From Agrostemma githago (lineage: Eukaryota > Streptophyta > Magnoliopsida > Caryophyllales > Caryophyllaceae), in contig OY288251.1 in assembly GCA_958450325.1 (NCBI GenBank), positions 17,730,976-17,794,975 on the forward strand: a DNA stretch of 64,000 nt, in the 5' to 3' direction. Shown one piece after another: positions 52,804-64,000 of this stretch. Position numbers and translations under genes: made by a program. Positions within the stretch are counted from its first letter, which is position 1, and every line of letters starts with the position of its first letter. The notes under the pieces are model-generated. The model searched no databases. It saw only the letters and a program-made list of their open reading frames with translations, and was not told the origin of the DNA.

Positions 52804-54196
52804 TGAGACAACCCGTATGGTAAAGGGAGATTCAGTTTCCCTATTTGACCTGGCTGACAAATTCATGCACCCAGTTGGCGCAAGAATTAATTCTACCCAT
52901 AGGCGTAGGGCTTTTGCCTTTTGTATGCTGTATAGATATGCCTTTGAAGGTCGGATGGATGCTGACTCGTGCTTGGGTGAGATCAGGCAAATTAGCATAG
53001 TTGACCAAGTGGAGACAGGTCACAGCCCGGCTTGGCTGATAACTGTGGAGATTATTATGGGCCTTGACGCTAGGAGACTTGACCCGGATCGACAATTGAC
53101 AGGAGGCATCCGTCTTTTGCAGGTATTTAACCATTTTTTCGAAAAGTTATCCGATTTTCCGAATTCTTTCCCGAAATTTCGAAATTTCCGAAATTTCCCA
53201 AATTTTCCGAAAATTTTTTATTTTTCCGAAATTTTCGAAATTTCCAATTTTTCGAAAATTTTGCTTTTTTTCAAACCTTTTTTTTTTTTGAATTTTCGAA
53301 TTTTTTGATTTTTCGAAAGTTTTTTACTTTTCGAAAATTTTGCAGATCTGGTTATCCGAGCGTCTGTCAATCATAGAGCCCCCAGTGAATATATCCAAAT
53401 ATCGTAGCTGTCAGATTGGCTCAAGGTCCCGACGAATAAGATCAAGTCATCACATAAATCGAAAGTATTGGGATGAAGAGCTGACATTTCATGGTGGGCC
53501 TTTGATTAGATGGAACGTCATCTGGTGGTTCCTTTCAAGGCTGACGGGGTTAGCTAGGAGGGACAAGGCCCGTTATCTGGTGATCTTGTCTTTGGACTGG
53601 ACTGTCCATATCTATCCGGACCGTATTCTAAGACAGTTTGGTTCATTTCAGAAGATCCTTGAGACTGAGGCAATCATTAGCGTTTCGATCCAATTGACGG
53701 ACGCTATGTGTGACACGTGGCTACAGCGGTGGTTTACCCGTGTCCTGTGGACTATACGTCGCCCTTGTCAAACCACTTGGGTTTCTGAATCATATCGAAA
53801 GTGGACTTCTGAAGAATCAGAAGAGACTCGTAAGACTTTGAAGACTGAAGAGGCACTTGACTTGGCCCGTCAAGAATCGGTAAAAGATAATAGACGGTTC
53901 TTTGACAAAGAGGAGACTCCAACTTCCTTAGCTGAGCCGGGGTCGGGTTCTAAGTCAAAAACTAAGACTCAGGCTAATGAGACCGGTGCTAGTGACTTGG
54001 AGAGAAGACTTGGACCGAGACTAGCGGTCCGAGACAGGCTATGCCCGTGTGATAACGAGGTGACTGGGGAGTCAAGTTTGAAGAAACGTGCCCGGGTTAA
54101 AGAGGTTCCCTTGGTGATTAGGGAGCGCTCAACTCACGTCGACGCCGATGGACCGAAAAGGAGGCTAAAGGCAAAGGAAAGGGAAAAATGCCTTAG
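52804..54196 (+). pseudogene. Element X antisense gene, rest of exon 1, intron and exon 2
   Basis: Exon 1 resumes at 52804 (ETTRMVKGDSVSLFDLADKF) and ends at 53122 (RLLQ). The intron is 53123-53345 (donor TTTTGCAG|GTATTT, acceptor ATTTTGCAG|ATCTGG). Exon 2 starts IWLSERLSIIEPP and would end at TAG 54194-54196 (KGKGKMP) if a small frameshift near 54135 is disregarded. The frame as it stands runs on to 54287. Total about 500 codons. Apart from Y and this late shift no stop is present, in contrast to gag-pol of the same element. About three quarters of exon 1 residues match Y by eye. Role unknown. Confidence 0.78.
53123..53345 (+). other. Intron of element X antisense gene, rich in TTTCGAAA palindromes
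   Basis: 223 nt, almost entirely T/A with repeated TTTTCGAAAA and TTTCCGAAA motifs. GT-AG borders, inserted after the same Gln codon as in Y. Confidence 0.75.
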
Positions 54197-54330
54197 TTTT
54201 TTTTTATTATTTAAGTATTATTATTATTTATTTTTTCGATTTTTTTTTTTTTGTAATTTCTCCGAATTTGTCGGATTTTTTTTTTAAATAGATAAAGAAA
54301 GGTTTATTATAGAACCGTTCCTGTTTTTTC

Positions 54331-54408
54331 GATTGCAGTGGTTGTGCCCTTTTGAGGGGCTGCCTACGTATCCATAATAAATGGAATCAAACCAAACGTA
54401 GTTCAGAC
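54331..54408 (-). other. Conserved non-coding block after pol (element X)
   Basis: Minus-strand counterpart of 47061-47150, with ACTACGTTTGGTTTGATTCC and GGATACGTAGGCAGCCCCTC. Lies between the antisense gene end and the pol stop. Confidence 0.6.
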
Positions 54409-54550
54409 TTAATTTGCAATTTCGAAATACATCAAGACTATTGGTTCAAGATGCTTGTAGAATAAATGATTCTAGCTTTTGACTTGTCTTAAAAAGTTTG
54501 AAAAAGATGTTTTTTAATAAACTTTTGCAAATGACATTGAGAGAGGTGGG

Positions 54551-57500
54551 TTAAGGGTAGTAGCGCTTCAGCTGGTCCAGGTTAGTTGGGTTGACAAACT
54601 CGTTCCCGTCCAGATCCGTTAGCATTACGGCTCCACCTGATAGAATCTTTTTTACCAGAAACGGCCCGGCCCAGTTAGGTTTGAATTTTCCCCTTGGGTC
54701 TACTGGTAATAAAGCTCGAACAGACTTGAGAACCAAATCTCCTTCTTTGATGTTTCTGGGCCTCACCCTTTTGTTGAAAGCCCGTTGGATTCTCTTCTGA
54801 TAGATTTGAATATTATTGAGGGCACGAGATCGTCGTTCGTCTAAAAGGACTAGCGAGTCATATCGTGCTCGAACCCAATCAGCTTCAGGTACTTGACTCT
54901 CAAGTAGGATTCTGAGTGATGGCACTTCTAACTCAACGGGTTGGACTGCTTCCATGCCGTATGTAAGGTAATACGGTGTTGCCCCGGTCGCTGTACGAAT
55001 CGAGGTTCGATATCCCCACAGTGCAAATGGTATTTTGTCGGGCCAATCCCGGTAATTATCAGCCATCTTTTTGAGTATGGTGACAATTGTTTTGTTAGCC
55101 GCTTCTACCGCTCCATTGGTTTGGGGTCGGTAGGGTGAAGACGTTAGCCTTTGAATTTTGTACTTGGTCAGCAAGGCTGCTGTTTCGGCTTGAAAATGGG
55201 TCCCGTGGTCGCTAATGAATTCGTGGGGAATCCCATACCGGCATATTATCTTATTTTGAATGAATTTGGCAACATGGCTGGCGTTGAGAATACGATAGGA
55301 TTCAGCTTCGACCCATTTGGTGAAATAGTCGATTGCTACCAAAATGAAGCAGTGTCCTCCGGTTCCCGAGGGGTTTATCTTCCCAATTATGTCGATTCCC
55401 CATGTTGAAAATGGCCATGGTGATGTCATGGTGTATAGCAAGGATGGTGGCATATGTTGTACATTGGCAAAAATTTGACAATTATGGCAATGTCTGACAT
55501 ATAGCTGACAGTCGGTTTCCATGCTATTCCAGTAGTATCCGAGCCTCATGATTTTCCGGACTAACATCTGGGCATTCATGTGTGGGCCGCATTCGCCATC
55601 ATGTACCTCAGCCATAACTTTTTCAGCGTTGGTTTTATCAACACATCGAAGGAGAGCCCCCTGTGCTGTCTTTTTGTAAAGTTGCCCATCGTCGGTGCGG
55701 ACGAACTGGGTTGCCAGTCTTCGCAGGGCCCTTTTGGCTCGGTTGTCAGCTCCGGGTGGATATTCCCCGGTTGCTAGGTATGTCAACACAGCTTGATACC
55801 GTGGCTCGGGATCAAGTATCTCAACTTCTTCGATGTCGTGGATATATGCTGGCTCGGATCGTCTTTCGACACAGATTGGCATACTGGTCATATGGTCAGG
55901 AATATTTAGCAAAGATGCCAGTTTTGAGAGTGCATCTGCGAATTGATTTTCTTCCCGAGGTAGGTATATATATTCTACCTTGTGAAATTGTTTCTCGAGA
56001 TCCCTTACTCGTGCCTGGTAGGCCACGAGATTAGCATTTCGAGTTTTCCATTTTTGGAGTGCCTGATTAATGATCAGAGATGAATCACCGTGTACTCGGA
56101 GGTTTGTGACCCCTAAGTCGGCGACGGCTTGTAGCCCGTGGATACATGCTTCATATTCAGCGGCGTTGTTGGTGACGTCGAAGTCTAATTTGATGGATAC
56201 GGGAGTATGCTCTCCTCTTGGTGAGATTAGGAGAATCCCGACTCCAAATCCTCGGAAATTGGATGCCCCGTCAAAGTATAAGTCCCACGCTTTGGTGTCA
56301 GTGTGGAAAATATCTTCATCTGGGAAGGACCAAGTGTTGGTGTGTCCTTCTTCGGTTATGGGACTATCAGCGAGAAATTCGGCTACTATTCGTCCTTTGA
56401 TGGCTTTCAATGGTACAAACTTTAGATCGAACGCTGCCAACATTAGGGTCCATCTCGATATCCTGCCGTTGAGGATGGGCTTCTCGAAGAGGTATTTGAT
56501 GGGATCCATTCTGGATAGTACTTGTACCTCGTAACTGAGCATGTAATGTCGGAGCTTCTTAGTGGCCCAGACCAGAGCTAAACACGTCTTTTCGAGCATG
56601 GTGTATTTAAACTCGTACTCTAAAAACTTTTTGCTAATGTAGTATATAGCCCGTTCTTCAGAGTTGACCGTCTGGGCTAGCATAGCCCCCATGGCTGTCT
56701 CTGTCGTGGTTAGGTATAGTGACAAAGGCAAACCGTGCTGAGGTGGCATCAAGACCAGTGGTGAAGACAAAATTTCTTTGATTCTATCAAAGGCTGCTTG
56801 ACATTTGTCGTCCCATAGTAACCGTTCCCCTATTTTCAGCTTTTTGAAGATCGGTTCACATACCATGGTTAGCTTTGAAATGAACCTGCTAATGTATTGG
56901 ACTTTTCCGAGAAACCCTCTTATCTCCTTTTCGGTTTTAGGGGGCTACATCTCGGTGATGGCCTTGATTTTGGCTGGATCGACTTCGATACCTCGTTGGC
57001 TAACGATATGACCCAGTAATTTGCCAGATGTTACCCCGAAACTGCATTTCTGAGGGTTTAGCCTCATGTTGTATTTGCGTAATCGGGTGAAGAAAATTTT
57101 CTCAGGGCGGTGATGTGACCATCCCTGTCTTTGGATTTGACGATCATGTCATCTACGTAAACTTCCACTTCTTTATGCATCATGTCATGTAATAAAGTTG
57201 TGGCGGTTCGTTGATAGGTGGCCCCGGCATTGATGAGACCAAATGGCATAACAGTATAGCAATAAGTACCCCAAGGTGTAATGAAGGTGGTCTTATCCAT
57301 ATCTTCTTCTGCCATTTTTATCTGGTTATACCCCGCATACCATCCATAAATGATAGAAGGGCATGATCAGCCGTGTTATCCACCAGTATATCGATGTATG
57401 GTAACGGGAAATCGTCTTTTGGGCTCGCCTTGTTAAGATCCCGAAAGTCTACACAGACACGAACCTTACCATCCTTTTTAGGGACCGGTACAATGTTTGC

Positions 57501-59207
57501 AACCCAATCTGGGTACTCGGAGACTCGTATGAACCCAGCCTTGAATTGTTTATCGACTTCCTCTTTGACCTTGAGGGACCATTCGGGCCTCATGCGTCGG
57601 AGTTTTTGTTTAACCGGCTTGAACCCTTCCTTGATCGGTATATGGTGCTCGGCTATTTCGCGATCAATCCCCGGCATGTCCTTGTAGGACCATGCGAAGA
57701 CGTCTTTGAATTCTTGAAGGAGAACTATGAATTGTTGTTTCTTCTCGGGATCTAAGGATAATCCTATCTTAAGCATCTGAGGTTCTAAGGTTGTTCCCAC
57801 GTTGATGGATTTGGTTTCCTCGATTAGCGGATTGCGGGATTCCCTTTGCTCTAGTTGCTCGATCAGATGTGGAGGTAAGGATACCTGTTCGTCGGGTTTC
57901 TCAATGTCATTGCACACAAAATTTTTGAAATTGAGAAAGTTTTGAAAATGAGACAAGTCGTAAGCAGAACGGTTGTTATTATTGATCATGAATTGGGAAA
58001 AGAGCTCGAAAAGAGCTGCCATCTGATCACTAGTCAGTGGCGGGATAGGTAGGGTGCCTGGGACAGACCCCGAGGCACCAGGAATAGCTAAAGGGAGAGG
58101 GGGAGTTACAGGACTGACCCTAGCACCGGACTCACTAGACTCAATCTTAGACTCTGACTCGGACTCCGACTCAGACTCAGACTCAGATTCTGGCATTTCT
58201 CCTTCCCCTGTGATCAGCTTGTAAGTCCTTCCTTGACTGTCAGTCCATTTGACAGTTTTCCTCCAGGCTCTGCTTCCGGTCCTGGATCCGACCTCCGAGA
58301 TCAGCTTAGACGGATCAAAGGTGCGGCTGCGGAGAATGAGGCTGACTAGCTCTTCCTTCGGTGTTGGGACCGCGAGTTCCTCTCCAAAAAGTAGCCCTAA
58401 CGCGGGCTCAACATTCTTAGCATCTTCGGACTGGATAAGAGCGAAGATGTCATCCGGTATGTAGTTGCAGTCCTGGGCCAAGTGGGTCCCAGGGCGCATG
58501 GTGACGGGCCGATATAGGCCTGTTTGGACAGTCTCGAACACTGGCGTGACAAAGATAGTCTTGCTGGCTCCGGTTTGACCCATGTTTTCCGGGGTTAGGG
58601 TGTAGCCCAAGCCTGTTTGAGTCCTCCCATTGTCCAGAACTTCGGGGATTTTTCCTGCAGGGAGATCGGGCCTTGATGTAACCCCTGGTAGAAAGCCAAG
58701 ATTCTGCAGCATTCGGTCAAGGCGGACCGTGAAGTAAGGACGGAAGAGATGATCTTCTTCGATGGCCCCTACGAAATCGAACCCCCAGAGATCAGTGCGG
58801 CCCGAGGTGTTGCAGTTAGCCACAGTCATAGGTGTGGCTTCTAGAGTGATGACGGTGTCATGCAAAGGTAGTTTGATTTTCCGATGCAAGGTGGAGGACA
58901 CAGCCCTGGTCGCGTGGATCCAAGGTCTTCCCAAAAGAAGGTTGAAGGAGGAAGTCACGTCGATCACTTGAAATTCCAGCTCCTTCTCTATCGGGCCCGT
59001 TATGATAGTGAGTTTTGTGGTTCCGGCTACTGACTTCGGGCTTCCGTCAAAAGCCTGTATGGTTTGAGCCGTAGGAATGTAGTCGGCCTCGATAATGCCG
59101 AGGGCTTTGGCGGTCCTCAAGGGGAGGACATTGACTGCTGACCCGTCGTCTATTAGGGTCATGGGTAGGTACTTTCCACGGCAGATGATCGTGATGTAGA
59201 GGGCCAT
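54551..59207 (-). pseudogene. pol: Element X pol: protease, RT, two RNase H, integrase, broken
   Basis: Minus strand. The segment 59207-57318 holds protease (LIDDGSAVNVLP), linker with Ser-Glu repeats, and the start of RT (CVDFRDLNKASPKDDFPLP). One missing G near 57335 shifts the frame to 57315-57064, which holds the RT catalytic YVDDMIVKSK. Another shift near 57085 and a TAG at 56944-56946 lead to 56866-54551. This last part has RNase H1, the second RNase H (DLYFDGASNFRGFGVG) and integrase (HCHNC, WGIDIIGK, SDHGTHF, GAVEAANK), ending NLDQLKRYYP. The last 771 codons are open. The homologous Y protein supports all joints. The element cannot encode active pol. Confidence 0.92.
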
Positions 59208-60870
59208 GTTGTGGGCCGGCCCAAATGGTGGTAGATCAGCATTAGAAGGTAATCAGTGGGCCTTCCTCTATGGATCTCCCTTTTAGGTGGGGTAGAACTG
59301 TGGCCACCATTTCAGCTGGAGTAGCCATGGAGTCGATTTTGACTTGATCGAGGGCCTTAGTGAGTGCCTCTCGATGTTCCTGGGAGCTAACTAGGAGCTG
59401 TCATATAGAGAGGTCAACTCGAGTCCTGTTTAGCTGTTTTACAAGAGCCTTTTCAGCAGTTGACTCTTCTGGGGCGGGCTCCACCCTAAGTGGCTCGGCG
59501 ATGATGAGGACTTGACTAGTGGCTAAGACTTTGGACTTAACCTTTTGAATCTCCTCAGGTGTGATGGGGACAGCTTCCCCTTTTGTGAGGTAGACGTCGT
59601 CTTCGTCGTCGCACCAAATCCCGTTTATTTGCGGGACAAATGGAGAAATGAGGTGTGAGCAATCCATTATTTCCCCGGAGAAGATGGCGTGAGTGGCCAA
59701 TGGGTTATCCTTGTTGTTGGGTTTACCGCCGGGCAAAGGGATCTTCCCGCTCTCGATGAGATCTTGGATAAGGTGTTTTAGCTTCCAGCATTTCTCGGTA
59801 TCGTGCCCCTTACCACGATGGTAGTGACAGTAGGCCTGGAGGTTGTAGGCCTTGGAGCGTCGTTCGACCGGGAGATCTGGTGTTGGGCCTATTGGGGTGA
59901 TCAGGCCTTTTGATGAAAGCCTCTGCAGGGGGATCTCATAGGTGGTGCCTATGTCGGTGAATACCCGGGGGTGGTATTCTTCTGGGACGAGGTATCAAGT
60001 GCGTTTACCTCGTCAAAAATGCTACGAGTGGCAGCAGTAGTTTTGGGCTTGCTCGTTGATGAGCTGGCCCCTTGGTATCCCTTGGTGGAGGCCTTAGTGA
60101 GGCTTTCCAACCTTAAATCATCTTCGATTCTCGTTCCCATTTCAGTTAGGACCGCGAAGCTAGGTATGATGGCGTACCGGAGATGGACCCGATAAGCTGG
60201 AAGGAGGTTCTTGACGAAGGCTTCAACCAGCACTTTTTCACTGGGCTTATCGACCAGTTTGACGCTTTCAGCCCTCCAGTGTTGGAGATATTTCGTGAAT
60301 CCTTCCTTAGGTTCCTGGGCCATTACTTCCAGGGTGCGCATAGTGGTTTGGATTTCCGTGTTGTCGGCGTAGTTCCGAGCGAATTCCGTTGCCACGTCAT
60401 CCCAAGTTTTGTATTTCTTGGAATCGAGCTGGTAGTACCAGGCTCTTGGGTGCTTCTCGAGAGAAGAAGCGAACAGGTGCTTGAACATGTTGGACTTAAC
60501 CCCCTTAAGGGCCATGAACTCTTTGAAAGCCCGGATATGGTGGACCGGGTCTTCAGTACATACCCTCGAACATTGGCAGACCCGTCAGATTGAGATTGGC
60601 GGGTAGTTCATCGGTCAGTGGGGTGTAGGTCCGGGCATTCTCCGTATGGATGGAGCTTTGGGTTGTCAGATGGACCTGTTCCTGCAGTTTGTGGACTGCG
60701 CTGGCCAATTCAGCTAAAGGCCCAGTAGTATCGACACTTCCACTAGGAGTCCCTTGTTCTATGGCACTTACCCGGGTGAGGATGGAGATCTGGTCCCCTC
60801 TCATTGATGTTATCATGTTTTCCAGCTTGGTCAATGAGGTCTTCAATTCATCGACGGCTTGTTGCGTCAT
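59208..60870 (-). pseudogene. gag: Element X gag, broken
   Basis: Minus strand, start MTQQAVDELKTSL at 60870. A 4-nt insertion after MFEG (about 60555) and a 1-nt loss in a C run near 59965 break the frame. A TGA at about 59401 replaces a Trp kept in Y. A further small deletion near 59245 precedes the protease. The Gag domain (HPRAWYYQLDSKKYKTWDD, FTKYLQHWRAESVKL) lies in 60515-59949. The zinc-knuckle-like CHYHRGKGHDTEKCWKLKHLI lies near 59800 and is read in the remaining frame. Residue order is the same as in Y gag. Confidence 0.88.
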
Positions 60871-61880
60871 GGCTCGTGTGTGGGGTGGCCTGTCTGTAAG
60901 GGCACTGCGTAATCAGTAACTGACTCAGATCTTAGAATCAAAAGTACATCCCGAGCAAGGAAAAGACTAGACTAGAAAAAGACCGGAGATTGACTTCTAG
61001 ACGGATGACCCGCGGACGGTGGGCCTTCCTTAGGATTCGGCAAAGTGGGCCTAGTCCCGTTCGAAGGAAGGTCTACGTGAGAATTCCCCAGACTTTGGAC
61101 TCGAGTGTATAAACAGGCTTCCCTTTGTAGGAGTCTGTCCTACGCAGGTGGGCCGTGCCTTGACAAATAAGGCGGACTTGGGATGGGGTGGAAACTCGTG
61201 ATGTAGGATCGACGGAGTTTCGACGCTATAGACTCTAACTTATGAGACGACCCGACACTGCTAAATACGGGAAGTCCTAAGAAGAAGAGGGTTTTGAAAA
61301 GGGAATTTGGATTTGAAAACCGGGAAGAAGGGTATCGGGCCGAGATTTCGGGCTTTTTTGAAAAGGTTTAGACGGCATACCGGCTAAAAATAGGCTATTT
61401 TGAGTCAAAATCATAAGTCCTAAATTCGGCAGCTTTCCGGGTTTTGAAAAAGAATGGATTTGAAAAGATGTAAGTTCTTTTAAAAATGACGGTTTTTGAA
61501 AAAGACCAAAGAAGATCAAGTAGCATGTAGTCATGGAAACAGTATAACGATGCCATGTATGCTCTTAGTCTAAGTCTCGGTCGGTCGAATAGGGTCTATA
61601 CCAACAACGATCGCATTCTCGCAAATCAGGACGGACCTCCTAAGCCGAGTTGGTCTTAGAATCTGCCGTAAAACCCATGCGAGTTCCGCCATCGAAGTCT
61701 TTAGTGCAACCAAGTGGGAATGCACCGTGGTATAGTGGGACGTCGGTCAACAAGTAACCGGCCCGGGATAGAATGGGGTTATGCATGAACCATTGAACTA
61801 AAACGTGTACATTACTAATCGAACGATTTCTTTTCGGGTCTCACCCTGAGGATGCCGATGGTAAGTGACACATCAGTTAA
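60871..61880 (-). other. Element X 5' leader
   Basis: About 1 kb between gag start and primer site, homologous to the leader of Y. No supported gene; the short ORFs are not shared in frame with Y. Confidence 0.6.
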
Positions 61881-61898
61881 TCCCCAGCGGAGTCGCCA
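61881..61898 (-). other. Element X primer-binding site
   Basis: Minus-strand TGGCGACTCCGCTGGGGA, identical to that of Y, 3 nt from the LTR end. Confidence 0.75.
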
Positions 61899-61901
61899 AA
61901 T

Positions 61902-64000
61902 TGTGGACATGACATAGGTCCACCCCGACGCGGCCACGCGCGGGTTTGGGGAGGCGAATGAGTTTCCATATGAGATGGATCGAATAGAATTTTAAATCGA
62001 AGTAGGAGTCGCCACCGAATTTTATGGTTATTCGGAACCATTCGAACCCACTCTATGTCGTATTGGGCCATATTCAAAACACGGCCCATTTCCGATGTCA
62101 GAGTTTATCGGGTTCGTCCCTTTGCATTACGATACCGATGCCGACTTGAGCGGTTTATCGTATATTGAATGACTCTCGTTGCCAATGGCCTCGGACATCC
62201 GGAAACCATGGTTATGAGTAAGGGGTGAGGGTACGTGTTGGGAAGCTCATTGAGAACACCCAACCCCGCCCGCACTTAGCGGCCTTTACAAAGATATCGT
62301 TCGGTTTTGTGTACACGCGTTAGTTCGACGATTGAATGATATGCAGAGATTATTTTCCTAAGACATGTGAGGAAAATAAATAAATGGGTTGCTAAGTCGT
62401 TTAATGCATGTTAAACTAATAACGTCAAAGTTATTTTAGCATGTGAATTCGTTTTAGTCTAATAAAACAAAGAAATAAATAAATTGCTACAAACACGAGA
62501 AAACGAGTTAGTAACGATTGAATAATAATATAGCAAATAAATATACGAGATCGGGAAAATAAATATTAATCAAAATCTGAAAAATATTGCTAAAACGTTG
62601 TTTTGTATAAAAACGAAGTTCGAAAAACAATAAAAAGAACGAAAAAGGCGCACGAAGGCAGCCGGCCGCGTGACTCGCCCGGGACGCCGGCGGGTCGCGT
62701 GACGGCCTGTTTTCGAAAGCGGTTTTTTGAAAATTTTCGATTAAATCGCGTAAGAATATTGCATAATTCGTACTCGACTTAATATTCTCGATATTCGTTA
62801 TATTCGATAGTTGACTATGAAATCAATATCAAATATTTGGAATAGTTTTAGAAAAGATATAAATTTTAGAAATCGTGTCGTAGAATAAATAATAATAAAC
62901 GAACGAAAAACTAAAAAAAAGGGTCTCGGGTTTCAGGCCCGTGCGCGAGCCGCCTGGGCGTGGCGCGACTCGCGTGCGGGTCTGCTCGTTTTTATTATTT
63001 TTTGTCGAAAACCGTTAAATTTCATAAATCGCGTACAAATATGGATTAATTTATACCCGATTCATATTTTCGATATTCGTCGTATTCGATACTCGATTAT
63101 GAAATCGATATCAAATAGTCGGAAGGATTTTAGAAAAGGTTTTGAAAAAGTTTGTTTTGAACGAAAAGTTTAAAAAAGGATTTTTAACGAAAAAATGTAA
63201 CGATATCGTCGAAATCTTAATATAATTCTTTTCGATACAATATTCGATTATATAGAATCGATATCATATTTTTAAGAATGTTTGATATACGAAAATAGTT
63301 TTTAATAATATTGATATTAGAAAATAAAAAAAAAAGACCGACTAAGGACCCATAAAAAACGAGAAAGAGAGAAGAGAAAAAAGGAGAAGCGGGTTTGATT
63401 TACACCCTCAACCTACATGCTTTGTTTTCTCGGGATAAGGCTCGTCGGAAAGTGGCTTAGACTTGGGAGCGTCGAGATGATGAGGATGAGTTTAGGGTGT
63501 CGGTTTGGACGAGTGGTTTGACGTCGGGTTTGACGTGTGGTCGGGGCTTCGAGGCTTCGGAAAGGTGTCGGGATTTGCTAGCTATTGAGGATGTATGAAA
63601 AGAATTGTGTGTTGATCGTATGTCTCGGTTTTTTCTGATGTTGTGATGTGTCAAAAGTGTTGGATGGGAGGTCCTATTTATAGGAATCGAGGTAGTCTTG
63701 CTTGTGTGACAAGAAATACCGGTTTAGATAGGAAATACGAGAGTTCGAGAGGAAATCAAAGTCGCGTTTTTTGGTGAAGAAGTCATGAATCTCGGCTGGT
63801 GGAGGAGTATTTCGGCTGACTTGGGACGCCTAAACCGAGTATTTGGGGCTCGGTTGGTGTCTGTTCCGGTTTCCGGATAGAATTCCTACCTGAGGTCGAA
63901 TTCTATCTTTAACGGAATTGTTTAATGTTTTAACGTAGCTGAAATTTTGTAGGAATTTGAGTATGAATCAACCGTGTGAAGTGTCACGGCTGACTCACGT
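61902..64000 (-). repeat. Element X 5' LTR (partial, cut by window edge)
   Basis: Matches 32942-35040 with about 2 percent differences and a few small indels. The remaining 280 bp or so lie beyond the window. It contains the same GC-rich hairpins (about 62658-62708 and 62935-62982). Confidence 0.95.

Larger units (their letters stand above)
32942..64000 (-). mobile_element. Element X, Tat-lineage Ty3/gypsy retrotransposon, runs off the right edge
   Basis: Minus-strand element: 3' LTR 32942-35324, antisense gene on the plus strand (36060 to 54196, split by element Y), pol and gag 54551-60870, leader, primer site, 5' LTR from 61902. Without Y it would be about 15 kb. Gag-pol has at least four frameshifts and three stops. 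LTRs differ by about 2 percent by eye over the shared part. The left flank TTTAT (32937-32941) is the expected target duplication, but its partner lies outside the window. Confidence 0.92.

Noticed and set aside
55151..56534. Plus-strand ORFs over X pol (for example 56070-56534, 154 aa)
   Set aside because: Shadows of integrase and RNase H coding on the minus strand. Similar frames appear opposite Y pol for the same reason.

Overview
The window is repeat-only nuclear DNA of a flowering plant. No host gene, tRNA, intact rRNA gene or CRISPR is visible. Plant origin is shown by L1-type LINEs whose ORF2 ends in a plant-type zf-RVT domain, Tat-lineage Ty3/gypsy elements (two RNase H domains, antisense ORFs), a Cassandra-type TRIM with 5S-like LTRs, and a decayed plastid rpoB fragment. 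The exact plant clade is not determined.

Region 1 (1-28037) is a same-orientation chain of six LINE copies (A to F) plus a short tail remnant. Each copy begins directly after the (TAA)n tail of the previous one. A, C, D, E and F are truncated (A by the window edge). B is essentially full length with two ORFs, but its ORF1 is split by an 11.9-kb Tat-type LTR retrotransposon, element Z (1862-13791, target duplication ACACT). Z carries gag-pol in one frame with six stops, a 3' array of about 135-bp repeats, a broken antisense Transposase_28-like gene and a second, uninterrupted 194-aa antisense ORF. A 1.0-kb non-autonomous element with about 117-bp inverted repeats (18491-19518) sits between the tail of LINE B and LINE C.

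Region 2 (28038-32941) is AT-rich and nearly gene-free. It holds a Cassandra-type TRIM (about 30313-30829), a decayed coiled-coil gene remnant and a nuclear plastid insertion of the start of rpoB (32527-32797).

Region 3 (32942 to the window end) is one minus-strand Tat-type element, X. Its 3' LTR is 32942-35324 and its 5' LTR runs off the right edge from 61902. Its plus-strand antisense gene is interrupted by a younger plus-strand element of the same family, Y (36383-52798, target duplication CATGC, LTRs of about 2.94 kb differing by about 1 percent by eye). X LTRs differ by about 2 percent and X gag-pol has many more lesions, which agrees with the nesting order.

The most interesting signals are the LINE chain with its covarying 3' hairpin, and the conserved, TATA-driven, intron-containing antisense gene of X and Y. 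The introns and LTRs of X and Y carry different arrays of palindromes.
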